This document shows positions 11,370-19,493 of a DNA stretch of 64,000 nt, one piece after another; position 1 is the first letter of the stretch; each line of letters starts with the position of its first letter. Origin of the DNA: Alphaproteobacteria bacterium (GTDB lineage: Bacteria; Myxococcota_A; UBA796; GCA-2862545); contig JACKER010000013.1 in assembly GCA_020632925.1 (NCBI GenBank), positions 1 through 64,000 on the forward strand. Reading direction: 5' to 3'. Below the pieces are notes generated by a model that saw only the letters and a list, made by a program, of their open reading frames with translations, had not been told where the DNA came from and made no database searches. The position numbers were made by a program, and so were the translations under genes.

Positions 11370-11930
11370 CTATGCGCTCTCGCGCTCGTTCGTCCCACGC
11401 TGGCCTCGCGCCAGCTCGATCGCCTCGACGGCCACCCACACCAACACCCACGCCCGCGCCGTGCGCGTCTCGTCCAGCAGGCTCGGACCCGGCGCGAACA
11501 TCGACGCCAACAACCCGTCCAGCAGCGCCGGCCGCACCTTGCGAAGGCGGCGCGCGCGCTCCTCGAACGTCCCCTCGTCGTCCACCACCCGCTCCGCCGC
11601 GCGCGACACGCACCCCTCGGCCGCGCTCAACGCCGCCGCACCCACCCGCGGCGCGGGCTCGTCCAGCAGCTCCAGCACCCGCAGCGCCACCGCCACCTGG
11701 TACCGCGCGACACCCGCGAGCTGACGCTCCGCTCGCTCCTGGCCCACCTGCGCCCCGATCCACGCCATCAGCTCGGGCTGCGACCGACCCAGCCGGGTCA
11801 GCGCGGGGCGGTGCTCACCCTCGTCCTCATCGATCGCCCGGACCCATCGGTCTTCCGGCGTATCCCCTACGGAATCATCCGTCGGCGCGAGCCGGGGGGG
11901 GGGGGTGAAAAGCCAGGTCGGACCGTTCAT
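11370..11930 (-). CDS. Hypothetical helical protein with poly-C tract near start
   Basis: 186-aa protein starting at ATG 11930, predicted mostly helical and rich in Ala, Arg, Leu and Glu. No motif recognised. Codons 10-13 fall in a 12-base C tract (G on the plus strand, 11894-11905), encoding part of FTPPPRLAP. Slippage there would frameshift almost the whole protein. The GC-skewed frame continues open far upstream, but that part overlaps the nucleotidyltransferase gene and looks like a shadow. First gene of a possible operon with 10564-11352 and the protease. Confidence 0.6.
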   Translation of the reverse strand: MNGPTWLFTPPPRLAPTDDSVGDTPEDRWVRAIDEDEGEHRPALTRLGRSQPELMAWIGAQVGQERAERQLAGVARYQVAVALRVLELLDEPAPRVGAAALSAAEGCVSRAAERVVDDEGTFEERARRLRKVRPALLDGLLASMFAPGPSLLDETRTARAWVLVWVAVEAIELARGQRGTNERESA

Positions 11931-12139
11931 GGGCGCTTCGCCTCTGGACCGACAACGTACGCGAGCCGTCCTCGTACCGCAACCACAATCTTCGCTCGGG
12001 GGTCCAGCATCCACTCGGGGTGCGTGTCCGCGAGAAGAAGGACTACGGACTTCGGTCTCGATGTGGGCGGCTCGATCCGGTACGCGCGATCGTGAGACCG
12101 ACGTGCCGAGACGGCCCGAGCCTCGGATGGGATGGACCA

Positions 12140-12718
12140 CTATCGGGAGCGCGACAGCTCGGCGACGGCCAGGTCCAGAAGGTCGGTCACCTCCAGCTGC
12201 TGGGCCAGGCTCCGAAGCAAGGTGCCGTCGATGCTCGCGCCTTGGACCCGAAGGACCTCCAACACATCGCGCCACTGGCGTTGTGAGGTGCGACCACCGA
12301 GGTCGTACCACCGGAGTTTCTGGCTGACCGTGTCCTCCGGAGAGAGGATCGGCAACGACAGGTCGGGCGCGACCTCGATCTGCCTCGCCCGCTCGATCTG
12401 ACCTGCTCGGCGCGCATCGACGCAGAACACGTCGACCTTCTCGCAGGTGGCGTCGTCGATGAAGTTGAAGGCACGTCCCTGCGCGATGGCGGCGCCCATG
12501 GCGTCGGGGTCGACGTACCCCATCGCAACCAGCTCGTCGTGGAGGGCGGCCCGCTGGGTGGGAGCCAACCGCGCAACCAGATCGACGTCGTGGGTCGACC
12601 TCGGCATCCCGTGCACCGAGCTCGCCAACGACCCACCGACCACCCAGGGGACGCCGCAGCGGTCGAGGGCGTCGCCCACGCGACGCGCGAGTCGATAGGG
12701 AACGAGAGCGTCGCTCAT
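12140..12718 (-). CDS. Nucleotidyltransferase-fold protein (AbiEii/MNT-like)
   Basis: 192-aa protein with a polymerase-beta-like nucleotidyltransferase core: GGSLASSVHG (27-36), then STHDVDLVA with the DxD metal pair, and KVDVFCVDA as the third acidic element. This is the pattern of AbiEii-type or minimal nucleotidyltransferases. The ATG overlaps the stop of the 87-aa upstream gene (ATGA). Such two-gene pairs are often toxin-antitoxin-like, but a toxin role here is inference; it may also modify a small molecule or RNA. It sits between the two copies of the duplicated module, in a region that looks like accessory DNA. Confidence 0.72.
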   Translation of the reverse strand: MSDALVPYRLARRVGDALDRCGVPWVVGGSLASSVHGMPRSTHDVDLVARLAPTQRAALHDELVAMGYVDPDAMGAAIAQGRAFNFIDDATCEKVDVFCVDARRAGQIERARQIEVAPDLSLPILSPEDTVSQKLRWYDLGGRTSQRQWRDVLEVLRVQGASIDGTLLRSLAQQLEVTDLLDLAVAELSRSR

Positions 12719-12978
12719 CGCCCACGCACGTCGGGGTCCCAGCCGAAGGCCCGTCTCACCAGGTCGTCCCCCAACAGCAGCGCCGCCAGGTAGAGCCGCT
12801 GCTCACGCTCGTCGGCGGTCGGGTGTCGCAGACGGATACCGGCGAGGGCGGCAGCGCGCACAGAGGCGTTCAGCTCCCCCGCGCGGCGGGCCCTCCCTGC
12901 CGGCCCCATGGCGCGCGTCCGCTCCACGAGGCGCTCCCAGGTCGCGGCGTCGGTGTCCTCGGGAAGGTCGTCGGACAT
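12715..12978 (-). CDS. Small partner protein of the nucleotidyltransferase
   Basis: 87-aa acidic helical protein starting at ATG 12978 after a GGTGGGGG ribosome-binding site. The C-terminal half, with LAGIRLRHPTADEREQR and LLGDDLVRRAFG, resembles a small conserved protein that I recall next to nucleotidyltransferase genes in many bacteria (typical form AGIRxRHPxxxxxE...RLGDELFRR). It is translationally coupled to the downstream nucleotidyltransferase through ATGA. An antitoxin or regulatory-subunit role is plausible but unproven. Confidence 0.65.
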   Translation of the reverse strand: MSDDLPEDTDAATWERLVERTRAMGPAGRARRAGELNASVRAAALAGIRLRHPTADEREQRLYLAALLLGDDLVRRAFGWDPDVRGR

Positions 12979-13044
12979 CGTTCCCCCACCTCAGAATAGC
13001 CCGTCGGAGCGCGACGCCAAGCGCGACCCGATGTCCGGCACCGG

Positions 13045-13695
13045 TCATGGGACCGGGGGCACGACCGCAGCATCCGACGTCCAGACATAGCCCAACCATG
13101 CCGAGCGTCCGCGCATCTCGAGCACGGGACCCCAGACCCGCCCGACCGGGCCCATCATCCGAAGCTCGTCGTCGTCGGGCTCGGCGTCGGCGTAGACCCT
13201 GACCGGCGCGTACGGTGGATACTGAACTGTCGGGTCGGGCACCATGAACACGGAGATCTCCGCATTGGGGTGCTCGTCCGCAGCCACTCGGAAGCACATC
13301 TGGATACCTTCGTCGATCGAGCGACCGTCGTCGGCCATCAGCGAGAAGGAGAACAGTCCACAGACCTCCACGAAGCGCCGCAGAGGACACCAGGGTCGTC
13401 TCACTTCGTCTCTGGCCAGACGCGCGTGCCTCGGCTCGAACAGGAACGTGGCGACCGCGTTCTGGGTCGGTCCATCATCGATTCCCGGCGCATGAGTGGC
13501 GGTGAATGCACCCACCACCTGGAGCGTGCCCATCACCTCGTCCTCGGGGATGATTCGAGCCACGACATCCATCGTGGATGGCCAATCCCCTACCGACTCC
13601 TCCAGGACCAACTCCCGGATCGTGCGGTCCGGGCAGTACGGTTCACCCACCGACGAAGCACTGGCGGTGATGGACATCCAGGACAGCAAGGTCAT
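13045..13695 (-). CDS. Hypothetical protein, second gene of duplicated module (copy 2)
   Basis: 216-aa paralogue of 7713-8363 at an offset of 5332 bp. Residues 1 to about 130 match copy 1 almost exactly (for example APGIDDGPT against APRIDDGPP). From about residue 135 the two diverge to roughly half identity, then rejoin at WTSDAAVVP. No family recognised. It follows 13750-14361 by 54 bp, as in copy 1, and ends 66 bp upstream of the small nucleotidyltransferase-partner gene. Confidence 0.7.
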   Translation of the reverse strand: MTLLSWMSITASASSVGEPYCPDRTIRELVLEESVGDWPSTMDVVARIIPEDEVMGTLQVVGAFTATHAPGIDDGPTQNAVATFLFEPRHARLARDEVRRPWCPLRRFVEVCGLFSFSLMADDGRSIDEGIQMCFRVAADEHPNAEISVFMVPDPTVQYPPYAPVRVYADAEPDDDELRMMGPVGRVWGPVLEMRGRSAWLGYVWTSDAAVVPPVP

Positions 13696-13749
13696 CCATC
13701 TCCGGGGGATCGAAACAGGTTGACCGACCGGTGTCCAAGGCTGCGGCCT

Positions 13750-14361
13750 TCACGGATCGAACCTCGCGCAGACGCCGTCCGTCGGGCACGCCCAGAACCG
13801 AGCAGATGTGACGGGCCAGACGCCGTGCGTGACATCGATGAACTCTCCCTCGGCCACGGAGGACGTGGCCACGCCTCCCCAGAACGTGCCGTCGTGTTGG
13901 AACACGTGTTGTGTCGGCGTGACCAGGAGAACCTTCCCATCGGGCATCCCTTGTATCCTTCCATCCGTCGCCGCGCGCAGCGTGCCGGACTCCCACTCGA
14001 CGACCACCGAGAGACGACCAGGAACCTCGAGATACCAGCCCGGCGTGCAGGGCGGGAAGAACTTCGAGAGCCCCCGAACCACCCGGGGGGGCCCGGTGGC
14101 GGTGAAGCCATAGGTCACCTTGCCGGGCATCGGACCGCTCAGGTCCGCCAGGGAACGGGTGAACGGGACGACTCGACCCGACACGGAGGTCCCGTCGACG
14201 GCATCGACCAGATCGACCCCGCTCCACCCCACCCGACGGGCCTCGACCTGGTCGTCGAGTGCGCGGTGCACGCGTACCCTGCACTCGGGACGGCTCGCCC
14301 ATCCGATCGACAGCGACATCAACAGGTGAAGGCCAACGATCATGGAACCGGCCCAGAGCAT
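13750..14361 (-). CDS. Hypothetical exported protein, first gene of duplicated module (copy 2)
   Basis: 203-aa paralogue of 8418-9032 with the same hydrophobic N-terminus (MLWAGSMIVGLHLLMSLSI) and the same beta-rich body. Differences are scattered single substitutions plus a cluster of changes near the C-terminus (VTHGVWPVTSARFWACP against VLDGVSPVTSARFEACP). Here the module is preceded by 14414-14974 instead of the protease gene, so the duplicated block ends close to this gene's start codon. Confidence 0.7.
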   Translation of the reverse strand: MLWAGSMIVGLHLLMSLSIGWASRPECRVRVHRALDDQVEARRVGWSGVDLVDAVDGTSVSGRVVPFTRSLADLSGPMPGKVTYGFTATGPPRVVRGLSKFFPPCTPGWYLEVPGRLSVVVEWESGTLRAATDGRIQGMPDGKVLLVTPTQHVFQHDGTFWGGVATSSVAEGEFIDVTHGVWPVTSARFWACPTDGVCARFDP

Positions 14362-14413
14362 TCACCCGGGAGGCCACCGCGACGCCGACAGGTCGCGCGG
14401 GTGATCGGTCCCC

Positions 14414-14974
14414 TCACGGCTCGATCCAGGTGACGACCCCGGGCGAGCTCAGGTCGCTCGTCGCGCGCCAACCACACCCCGGACCGTTGGGCTCGCTCCA
14501 GCCATAGTCAGGTCTGATGAACCCTTTCCGGAGCAGAGCGCCGTCCCGGAAGACCTCGATGGCCACGTCCACCGGCGTCCATCCGAACGCGAGTCCGCGG
14601 ACGACGTACGGCGTGGTAGCCAGCCGGACCGGGCGGTCACATGTGAGTCCGGCGGCCAGGGGATCTCCCGCAGGTTCGTCGATCTGGCTCGAACCGTCCC
14701 AGGTGCAGCGAATCGAGCTGGCCTCATCGTGCGCGATGCCAGGAGCCCGCCAGACCTGCGCACTCGAGAAGCGAATCTCCAGCGTTCCCTCGGGCGGGTC
14801 CCAACCCGGATGGTAGGGAATGAGAACGCCGCTGCGAACACCCAGAGTTCTACACGATGGACCTCGGTGCACGGGAACTCCTGACGGTGGATCGCTCGCC
14901 CGTGCCTGGTCCGTCACGGAAGCCTCCGCCCCTTCACTGAGCGTGAACCAAGCGATGAGCCACGGCATTCGCAT
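14414..14974 (-). CDS. Hypothetical protein
   Basis: 186-aa protein with a short weakly hydrophobic N-terminus (MRMPWLIAWFTLSEG) that could be a signal peptide, four Cys and an otherwise beta-rich, polar sequence. Two in-frame ATGs (14974, 14968) are possible starts. No family recognised. It lies 52 bp upstream of the second copy of the duplicated exported-protein module and may be cotranscribed with it. Confidence 0.6.
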   Translation of the reverse strand: MRMPWLIAWFTLSEGAEASVTDQARASDPPSGVPVHRGPSCRTLGVRSGVLIPYHPGWDPPEGTLEIRFSSAQVWRAPGIAHDEASSIRCTWDGSSQIDEPAGDPLAAGLTCDRPVRLATTPYVVRGLAFGWTPVDVAIEVFRDGALLRKGFIRPDYGWSEPNGPGCGWRATSDLSSPGVVTWIEP

Positions 14975-15014
14975 CCGATACCGTATCTCAGAAGCCAGGA
15001 TCGCACCCCGGCGA

Positions 15015-16067
15015 TCACCGGTGAGCCGCGGCGGCCTCGGCGGCGACGGCCATCACCGCGGCGTCCAGGTGGCTCAGCGCGAAGTCCGGCACCGGGTCGA
15101 TCACCAGGTCGTTGTGGGTCATCGCGGGCAGGTGGACGTAGCCGACGGCATCGAGGGTGAGCGTGTCGCACGGTCCGCCGTCGCTGTCGGGGCGCGGGTT
15201 CGCCTTCATGTCGGCCGCGCAGGCGCGGAGCTTCCCAGCGAGATCGCCGTGCAGCACGCACGCGAGGTACCCCCGCCCGTCGTCGAGCGGACTCGGGTCG
15301 GTGGCCGAGGGGGCGCCCGGCAGCGAGGCGAGGAGGCCGTCCTGGCACGCCTTGGGGATGCCGCCGGCGCCGACTCCGTCGTCGGTGGGGTCGGGCTGCT
15401 GCTCGCGCTGCTTCTTCACCTCGGCGTACTCCCGCATCCGCCCCCGGTGCTCGGAGAGCGCAGTGTCGGCGGCCATGGCGGCGTCGAACAACGCGTCCAC
15501 CTCCTCCTGGGTGACGGGGGTCCCGTCCTGCTCCGGCGCGCCCGTGATCTGCTTCGAGCGCGCGTCGGCCACCGCCGTCCACGCCTCGATCGCCTGCGCC
15601 TCGAGCTGCTCCTCCTGCCGCTCCAGCCGGTCCCAGACGCCGTCGCCCGAGAAGTCGAGGCCATCCCAACGGCGGAGGTCGGGTGGCTCCAGCCCGGGGA
15701 TGGTGGGAGTCACGGGACCGAGCGTCCCCTGGGCACACAGGACGCCCCACATCGCGGCGTTCACCGCGGGCCCGGACATCCCCACACACCCTCCGGAGGC
15801 GGCGTGTTCCACCAGCGGCTCGAGCACGTGCGCGCCCACCTGGCCGAGGACCGTGTCGGGACGCAGCTCGGACACGTCGACGGCGACGGCGCCGACCCTC
15901 TCGGGCTGCTCGGGGAGATGCCCCACGATGAGCACTTGCGGACCACCCCTGGCGGCGGCCTCGATCGGGGTGGGCGCGGGCTTCACCGAGACCTCGGGAG
16001 GAGGGGCGGCGGGCCGGTCGCAGGCGGCGAGCCACAGCGGCAAGCCAATGAGCGTGGTCAGGAACAT
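15015..16067 (-). CDS. Putative lipoprotein
   Basis: 350-aa protein with a classic lipoprotein signal peptide: a hydrophobic stretch ending in the lipobox LAAC, so Cys16 would be lipidated. A Pro-rich linker follows (about 18-35). The rest is Ala/Asp/Glu-rich, with a helical, Gln/Glu-rich segment around 150-230 and several Cys. No domain recognised. It is probably anchored in the inner or outer membrane and exposed to the periplasm. It is followed (minus strand) by the unknown gene at 14414-14974. Confidence 0.7.
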   Translation of the reverse strand: MFLTTLIGLPLWLAACDRPAAPPPEVSVKPAPTPIEAAARGGPQVLIVGHLPEQPERVGAVAVDVSELRPDTVLGQVGAHVLEPLVEHAASGGCVGMSGPAVNAAMWGVLCAQGTLGPVTPTIPGLEPPDLRRWDGLDFSGDGVWDRLERQEEQLEAQAIEAWTAVADARSKQITGAPEQDGTPVTQEEVDALFDAAMAADTALSEHRGRMREYAEVKKQREQQPDPTDDGVGAGGIPKACQDGLLASLPGAPSATDPSPLDDGRGYLACVLHGDLAGKLRACAADMKANPRPDSDGGPCDTLTLDAVGYVHLPAMTHNDLVIDPVPDFALSHLDAAVMAVAAEAAAAHR

Positions 16068-16121
16068 GGCGCATCGTCGCCAGCTTCCAGCACCGGGTCA
16101 ACCACCCCGACCAGGAGAACG

Positions 16122-16364
16122 TCAGCTCTGCTCGGGGGCGCCGCCCATCCAGGCGTCCACCGCGAACGCCGTGTTCATCACGAAGACCGATGCGAACATC
16201 GGCCAGTACAGCGCGCTGCCCGCGGACTGCAGCGAGAGCTCGACGTAGGTGAGGCCGATCGCGCCGATCAGCCAGCCGACCGCCATCAGGGGCTTGCGCC
16301 CGAGCACCAGCCAGCCAGCCCCAGGGAAGAAGAAGTTCGCCGCCGTCGCCAGGATCCGCCGCAT
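16122..16364 (-). CDS. Small membrane protein with two or three TM helices
   Basis: 80-aa protein beginning MRRILATAANFFFPGAGW. The start at ATG 16364 is fixed by an AGGAGGTCAC ribosome-binding site; the longer open frame to 16439 has no such site. Hydrophobic segments at about 10-38 and 48-70 and the FFPGAGWLVLG motif recall TM2-like/DUF5683 small membrane proteins. Function unknown. It is divergent from the AraC-type regulator gene across a 101-bp gap that contains a strong inverted repeat, so it is a candidate target of that regulator. Confidence 0.65.
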   Translation of the reverse strand: MRRILATAANFFFPGAGWLVLGRKPLMAVGWLIGAIGLTYVELSLQSAGSALYWPMFASVFVMNTAFAVDAWMGGAPEQS

Positions 16365-16397
16365 GTGACCTCCTGCCTCGAACTGTAGGCCGGTCCG

Positions 16398-16447
16398 TCC
16401 GTACGATCGATGATGGAAGGTCCGTGATTCTTGATTCATCGTACGGA
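16398..16447. promoter_or_regulatory. Operator-like inverted repeat between divergent genes
   Basis: Perfect 10-bp inverted repeat TCCGTACGAT (16398-16407) and ATCGTACGGA (16438-16447), with 30 bp between arms and about 40 bp between arm centres, roughly four helical turns. Each arm carries the palindrome CGTACG. It occupies the gap between the small membrane protein (minus) and the AraC-type regulator (plus) and ends 18 bp before the regulator's ATG. AraC proteins often bind paired sites near their own promoter, so autoregulation is a reasonable inference. Confidence 0.5.
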
Positions 16448-16465
16448 GCGCGCTATCGTCCGGGC

Positions 16466-17377
16466 ATGGATCCGCTGTCCGACCTGCTCCGTGTGGCGGA
16501 GGTCCGCGGCACCCTGTTCAGCCGCGCGCGGCTCGGGGCGCCGTTCGGGGTGTCCACGACGGGATCGGCGGAAGCCGCGATCTTCCACGTGCTCACGCGC
16601 GGGACGGCCGTGCTGAGGACGGGTGGCGAGGCCCACGCGCTGCGCGCCGGCGACCTGGTGGTGCTGCCGCACGGGGACGCGCACGAGCTGGTGGAGGGGG
16701 ACGGCCCGATGGTGCCGCTGCGGACGCTGCCCGCCGTGAGCTCGGAGCGGGCGCTGCCGTGCGTGGTGGGCGGAGGTGCCGGCGAGACGACGGAGATCCT
16801 GTGCGGGACGTTCCGCTTCGGGCCGGCGGGCCGACGGTGGCTGCTGCCGCTGCTGCCGCGCGCGCTCGTGGTCCGGCGCGGGGACGGGCTGACGGCGGCC
16901 TTCCTCGAGGCGACGCTGCGGCTGCTGGAGCACGAGGCGGTCGGGGGCGCCGCGGGCAGCGACCTGATGGTGGCGCGGCTCTCCGATGTCCTGCTGGTGC
17001 ACGTGCTGCGCGCGTTCGCCGAGCGCGGGGACGCGGGCTGGCTGGCCGCCCTCGCCGACCCCCACCTCGGCCCGGTGATGCGGAGCGTGCACCAGGACCC
17101 CGGCGCGGACTGGACCGCCGACCGGATGGCGCGGGCCGCGGGGCTCTCGCGCACGGTGCTGTTCCAGCGGTTCGAGGCGACGATGGGCCGAACGCCGGCG
17201 GACTGGCTGCTGGACTGGCGGATGACGCTCGCGGCGGAGGCGCTGCGCACCGGGGACGAGGCCGTCGCGAGCCTGGCGGGGCGGCTGGGCTACGGTTCGG
17301 AGGCCAGCTTCTCACGGGCGTTCCGGCGGGTGCACGGGCTGCCGCCGGCGACCTACCGCCGGCGCGAGGCCGCCTGA
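16466..17377 (+). CDS. AraC-family transcriptional regulator with N-terminal cupin
   Basis: 303-aa regulator. The N-terminal 180 residues match the AraC-binding cupin type (LTRGTAVLRTGGEAHALRAG and DLVVLPHGDAHEL). The C-terminal 100 form the two-HTH AraC domain, with WTADRMARAAGLSRTVLFQRF for the first helix-turn-helix and LAGRLGYGSEASFSRAFRR for the second. It probably binds a small ligand and DNA. The ATG at 16466 is preferred over 16424, which lies inside the operator-like dyad. Divergent from the small membrane protein and convergent with 17381-18727. Confidence 0.88.
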   Translation: MDPLSDLLRVAEVRGTLFSRARLGAPFGVSTTGSAEAAIFHVLTRGTAVLRTGGEAHALRAGDLVVLPHGDAHELVEGDGPMVPLRTLPAVSSERALPCVVGGGAGETTEILCGTFRFGPAGRRWLLPLLPRALVVRRGDGLTAAFLEATLRLLEHEAVGGAAGSDLMVARLSDVLLVHVLRAFAERGDAGWLAALADPHLGPVMRSVHQDPGADWTADRMARAAGLSRTVLFQRFEATMGRTPADWLLDWRMTLAAEALRTGDEAVASLAGRLGYGSEASFSRAFRRVHGLPPATYRRREAA

Positions 17378-17380
17378 CCC

Positions 17381-18727
17381 CTACTCGAGCTCCCAGACGA
17401 CGCCGTCGATGAGGATCTCGCCGAACTGCTCGACCCGCGCGGTCCAGGTCGTCTCGCCCTGCCAGTCGTCGATCACGTGGACGCGCACGTCGTAGGCGTC
17501 GCCGGGGGACGGGGCGCCCGAGAGCGCGAAGGTGGTGTCGGACATCGTGCGCGTGGCCGACCGGTGCAGCACCAGGGCGCCCGCGTAGAGCGGGAAGCCG
17601 GCGCTGTCGTACATCTCGATCGAACCGCCGCTGATCGTGAGGCTCGAGGTCATGAAGTCGAAGCGCGGATCGGTGTCGAGCAGGCCGAGGCGGATGCCGT
17701 CCCCGGTGTCGACGGTGGGGAGTCCCTGCAGCAGGCGCGCGTCCACGTCGGCACCGCCGGCGTCCGTGCCGTGGATCACCATCCAGGGGTTGCGGAGCTG
17801 GGCGCGGCTCGTGGCGAGCGGCGTGCCCACGGCGTCGGACCAGAAGCTCGAGGTGGACGCCGACAGCGTGGACAGGGGGTCGTCGACCGGGCTCGGGCCG
17901 TTCGGGTCCACCGGCGTCACCTCCACCCACACCGACGCCGCCGCGCCCGGCTCGCGCTCCCACACGTCCACCGCCAGCGTGCCCGCGGTCAGGTCGAGCA
18001 GGCCGTCGCCGAGCTTCACGCGGGGGGCGTCGACCACGAGCGGGCCCGACACGGCCTCCAGCACGTTCCCGTCGGGATCGAGGACCTCGACCACCCCCAC
18101 CACGTCGTCGGCGTCCGCCAGGGAGGCCGGCAGGTCCAGGGGTGCGGTGTACCCGTCGCTCGTGTGGGCGACGGCGGGCGGCGAGAGCGGGGCGGGCCCG
18201 GAGACCGGCGCCAGATCGAGCTGGCCGACCTCGAGCTGCAGCGCGATCTCGGGCTTCGCGGTGTCGGCGTGGAGGGTGAGCAGGCCCGAGGTGTCGCCGC
18301 CCGAGAGGTCGAGGCGACCGGTGAGGCTCACGCGCTCCCCGAGCACCACGACCTCGACCGAGGCGCTGTCCGCACCCTCCGCGATCGGAACCCGGACCGG
18401 GCCGGCGAGCGGGCTCCCGGCGACGTCGGTGAGCGTCACGACCGCGTTCCAGGTGCCGCCGTCGCCGGGGCCGGACAGCGCCACGTCGCCCTCGAAGACC
18501 GCCGTCCAGCCCGTGGGATCGAGCGGCGCCGGCGGCAGCAGGACGGCGCCCGTGCCCGACTCGTACCGGTGGCGCAGCGTGACCGGGTCCGAGCTCCAGT
18601 GGGAGAGCGTACCGTCGGTGGCGCCGTACAGCCGCTCGTCCTGCCGGTCGTTGCTGCCGGGGACGTCCAGCAGGACGGCGAAGTTGGTCGCGTGGGCCTG
18701 GGCAGCGAGAACGGCGACGACGAGCAT
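17381..18727 (-). CDS. Secreted hypothetical protein
   Basis: 448-aa protein starting at ATG 18727 after a perfect AGGAGG. A short signal peptide (MLVVAVLAAQAHA, cleavage after AHA) directs it out of the cytoplasm. The mature part is Asp/Gly/Val/Thr-rich, almost lacks Cys and is predicted all-beta, with segments such as GGTWNAVVTLTDVAGSPL resembling Ig-like or Ca-binding surface proteins. No family recognised. The open frame upstream of 18727 overlaps the DUF434 gene and is a shadow. Confidence 0.7.
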   Translation of the reverse strand: MLVVAVLAAQAHATNFAVLLDVPGSNDRQDERLYGATDGTLSHWSSDPVTLRHRYESGTGAVLLPPAPLDPTGWTAVFEGDVALSGPGDGGTWNAVVTLTDVAGSPLAGPVRVPIAEGADSASVEVVVLGERVSLTGRLDLSGGDTSGLLTLHADTAKPEIALQLEVGQLDLAPVSGPAPLSPPAVAHTSDGYTAPLDLPASLADADDVVGVVEVLDPDGNVLEAVSGPLVVDAPRVKLGDGLLDLTAGTLAVDVWEREPGAAASVWVEVTPVDPNGPSPVDDPLSTLSASTSSFWSDAVGTPLATSRAQLRNPWMVIHGTDAGGADVDARLLQGLPTVDTGDGIRLGLLDTDPRFDFMTSSLTISGGSIEMYDSAGFPLYAGALVLHRSATRTMSDTTFALSGAPSPGDAYDVRVHVIDDWQGETTWTARVEQFGEILIDGVVWELE

Positions 18728-18806
18728 GGGACCTCCTGCCTGCGATGTACTCGGACCCGCGCCCGATGCCGTCTCACAGGGATCCCACACCGGGGTAGGC
18801 TGCCCC

Positions 18807-19493
18807 ATGAGCCGTGGACCCGATCCCGAGGACGCCCGCGCGTTCCGCCCCGAGGCGCTGCCCGCGCTGGTGGACGCGGTGGCGGATCTCTCCTGGCTGC
18901 GCGGCCGGGGGTACGCGGAGGACGCCGCGCTCAAGCTGGTCGGCGACAAGCACCAGCTCGCGGCCCGCCAGCGCAAGGCCGTGCAGCGAGCGGCCTGCTC
19001 GGACGAGGAGCTGCGCTGGCGTCGGGAGCACCTGCGCCCGCTCGAGGGGCGCATCGCGGTCGACGGTTTCAACGTGCTCATCGGGCTCGAGCGCGCGATC
19101 TCGGGCGGACCGCTGTTCCGCGGGCGCGACGGGGCGCTGCGCGACATCGCCGGCGTGCACGGGACCTGGCGCCGGAGCGGGGTGACGGGCGAGGCGGTGG
19201 AGCGGCTGGCGGAGACGCTGCCGCACGAGGCGGTCGTCGTGCTGGACCGGCCGGTGTCGAACTCGGGGAGGCTGGCGGCGGCGCTGCGCGAGCGGTCCGA
19301 GCAGGGCGCGCTCGGCTGGGAGATCGAGGTGGTCGATCACGCCGATCGGCGCCTCGTCGAGCTCGAGCTCCCGGTGGCCACGGGCGACGCCTGGATCCTC
19401 GACCGGCGACCCTGGGTGGACCTGCTGGGTGCGCTCACCTCGGCGATCGAGGGCGCGTGGATCGTCGAGCTCGGGGCGGGGAGGACGACATGA
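18807..19493 (+). CDS. DUF434 domain-containing protein
   Basis: 228-aa soluble protein. The first 60 residues (ALPALVDAVADLSWLRGRG, then AALKLVGDKHQLAARQRKAV) match the DUF434 pattern of a helical N-terminal region with a conserved K-L-V-G-D/N motif. The remainder (EGRIAVDGFNVLIGLERAI and EAVVVLDRPVSNSG) matches the companion domain usually found with DUF434 and looks PIN/NYN-like, with Asp residues in IAVDG and VVLDRP. Biochemical function is unestablished to my knowledge. It overlaps the next gene by four bases (ATGA). Confidence 0.75.
   Translation: MSRGPDPEDARAFRPEALPALVDAVADLSWLRGRGYAEDAALKLVGDKHQLAARQRKAVQRAACSDEELRWRREHLRPLEGRIAVDGFNVLIGLERAISGGPLFRGRDGALRDIAGVHGTWRRSGVTGEAVERLAETLPHEAVVVLDRPVSNSGRLAAALRERSEQGALGWEIEVVDHADRRLVELELPVATGDAWILDRRPWVDLLGALTSAIEGAWIVELGAGRTT

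Larger units (their letters stand above)
13045..14370 (-). repeat. Duplicated 1.33-kb block, copy 2
   Basis: Second copy, same orientation, 5.33 kb from copy 1. Similarity ends sharply just after the start codon of 13750-14361 (beyond 14370) and fades over the C-terminal coding part of 13045-13695. The uneven divergence suggests gene conversion of the near-identical part. Confidence 0.85.

Noticed and set aside
7713..14370. Composite transposon bounded by the direct 1.33-kb repeats
   Set aside because: The repeats encode no transposase, have no terminal inverted repeats and diverge at one end. A plain duplication with gene conversion explains them better.
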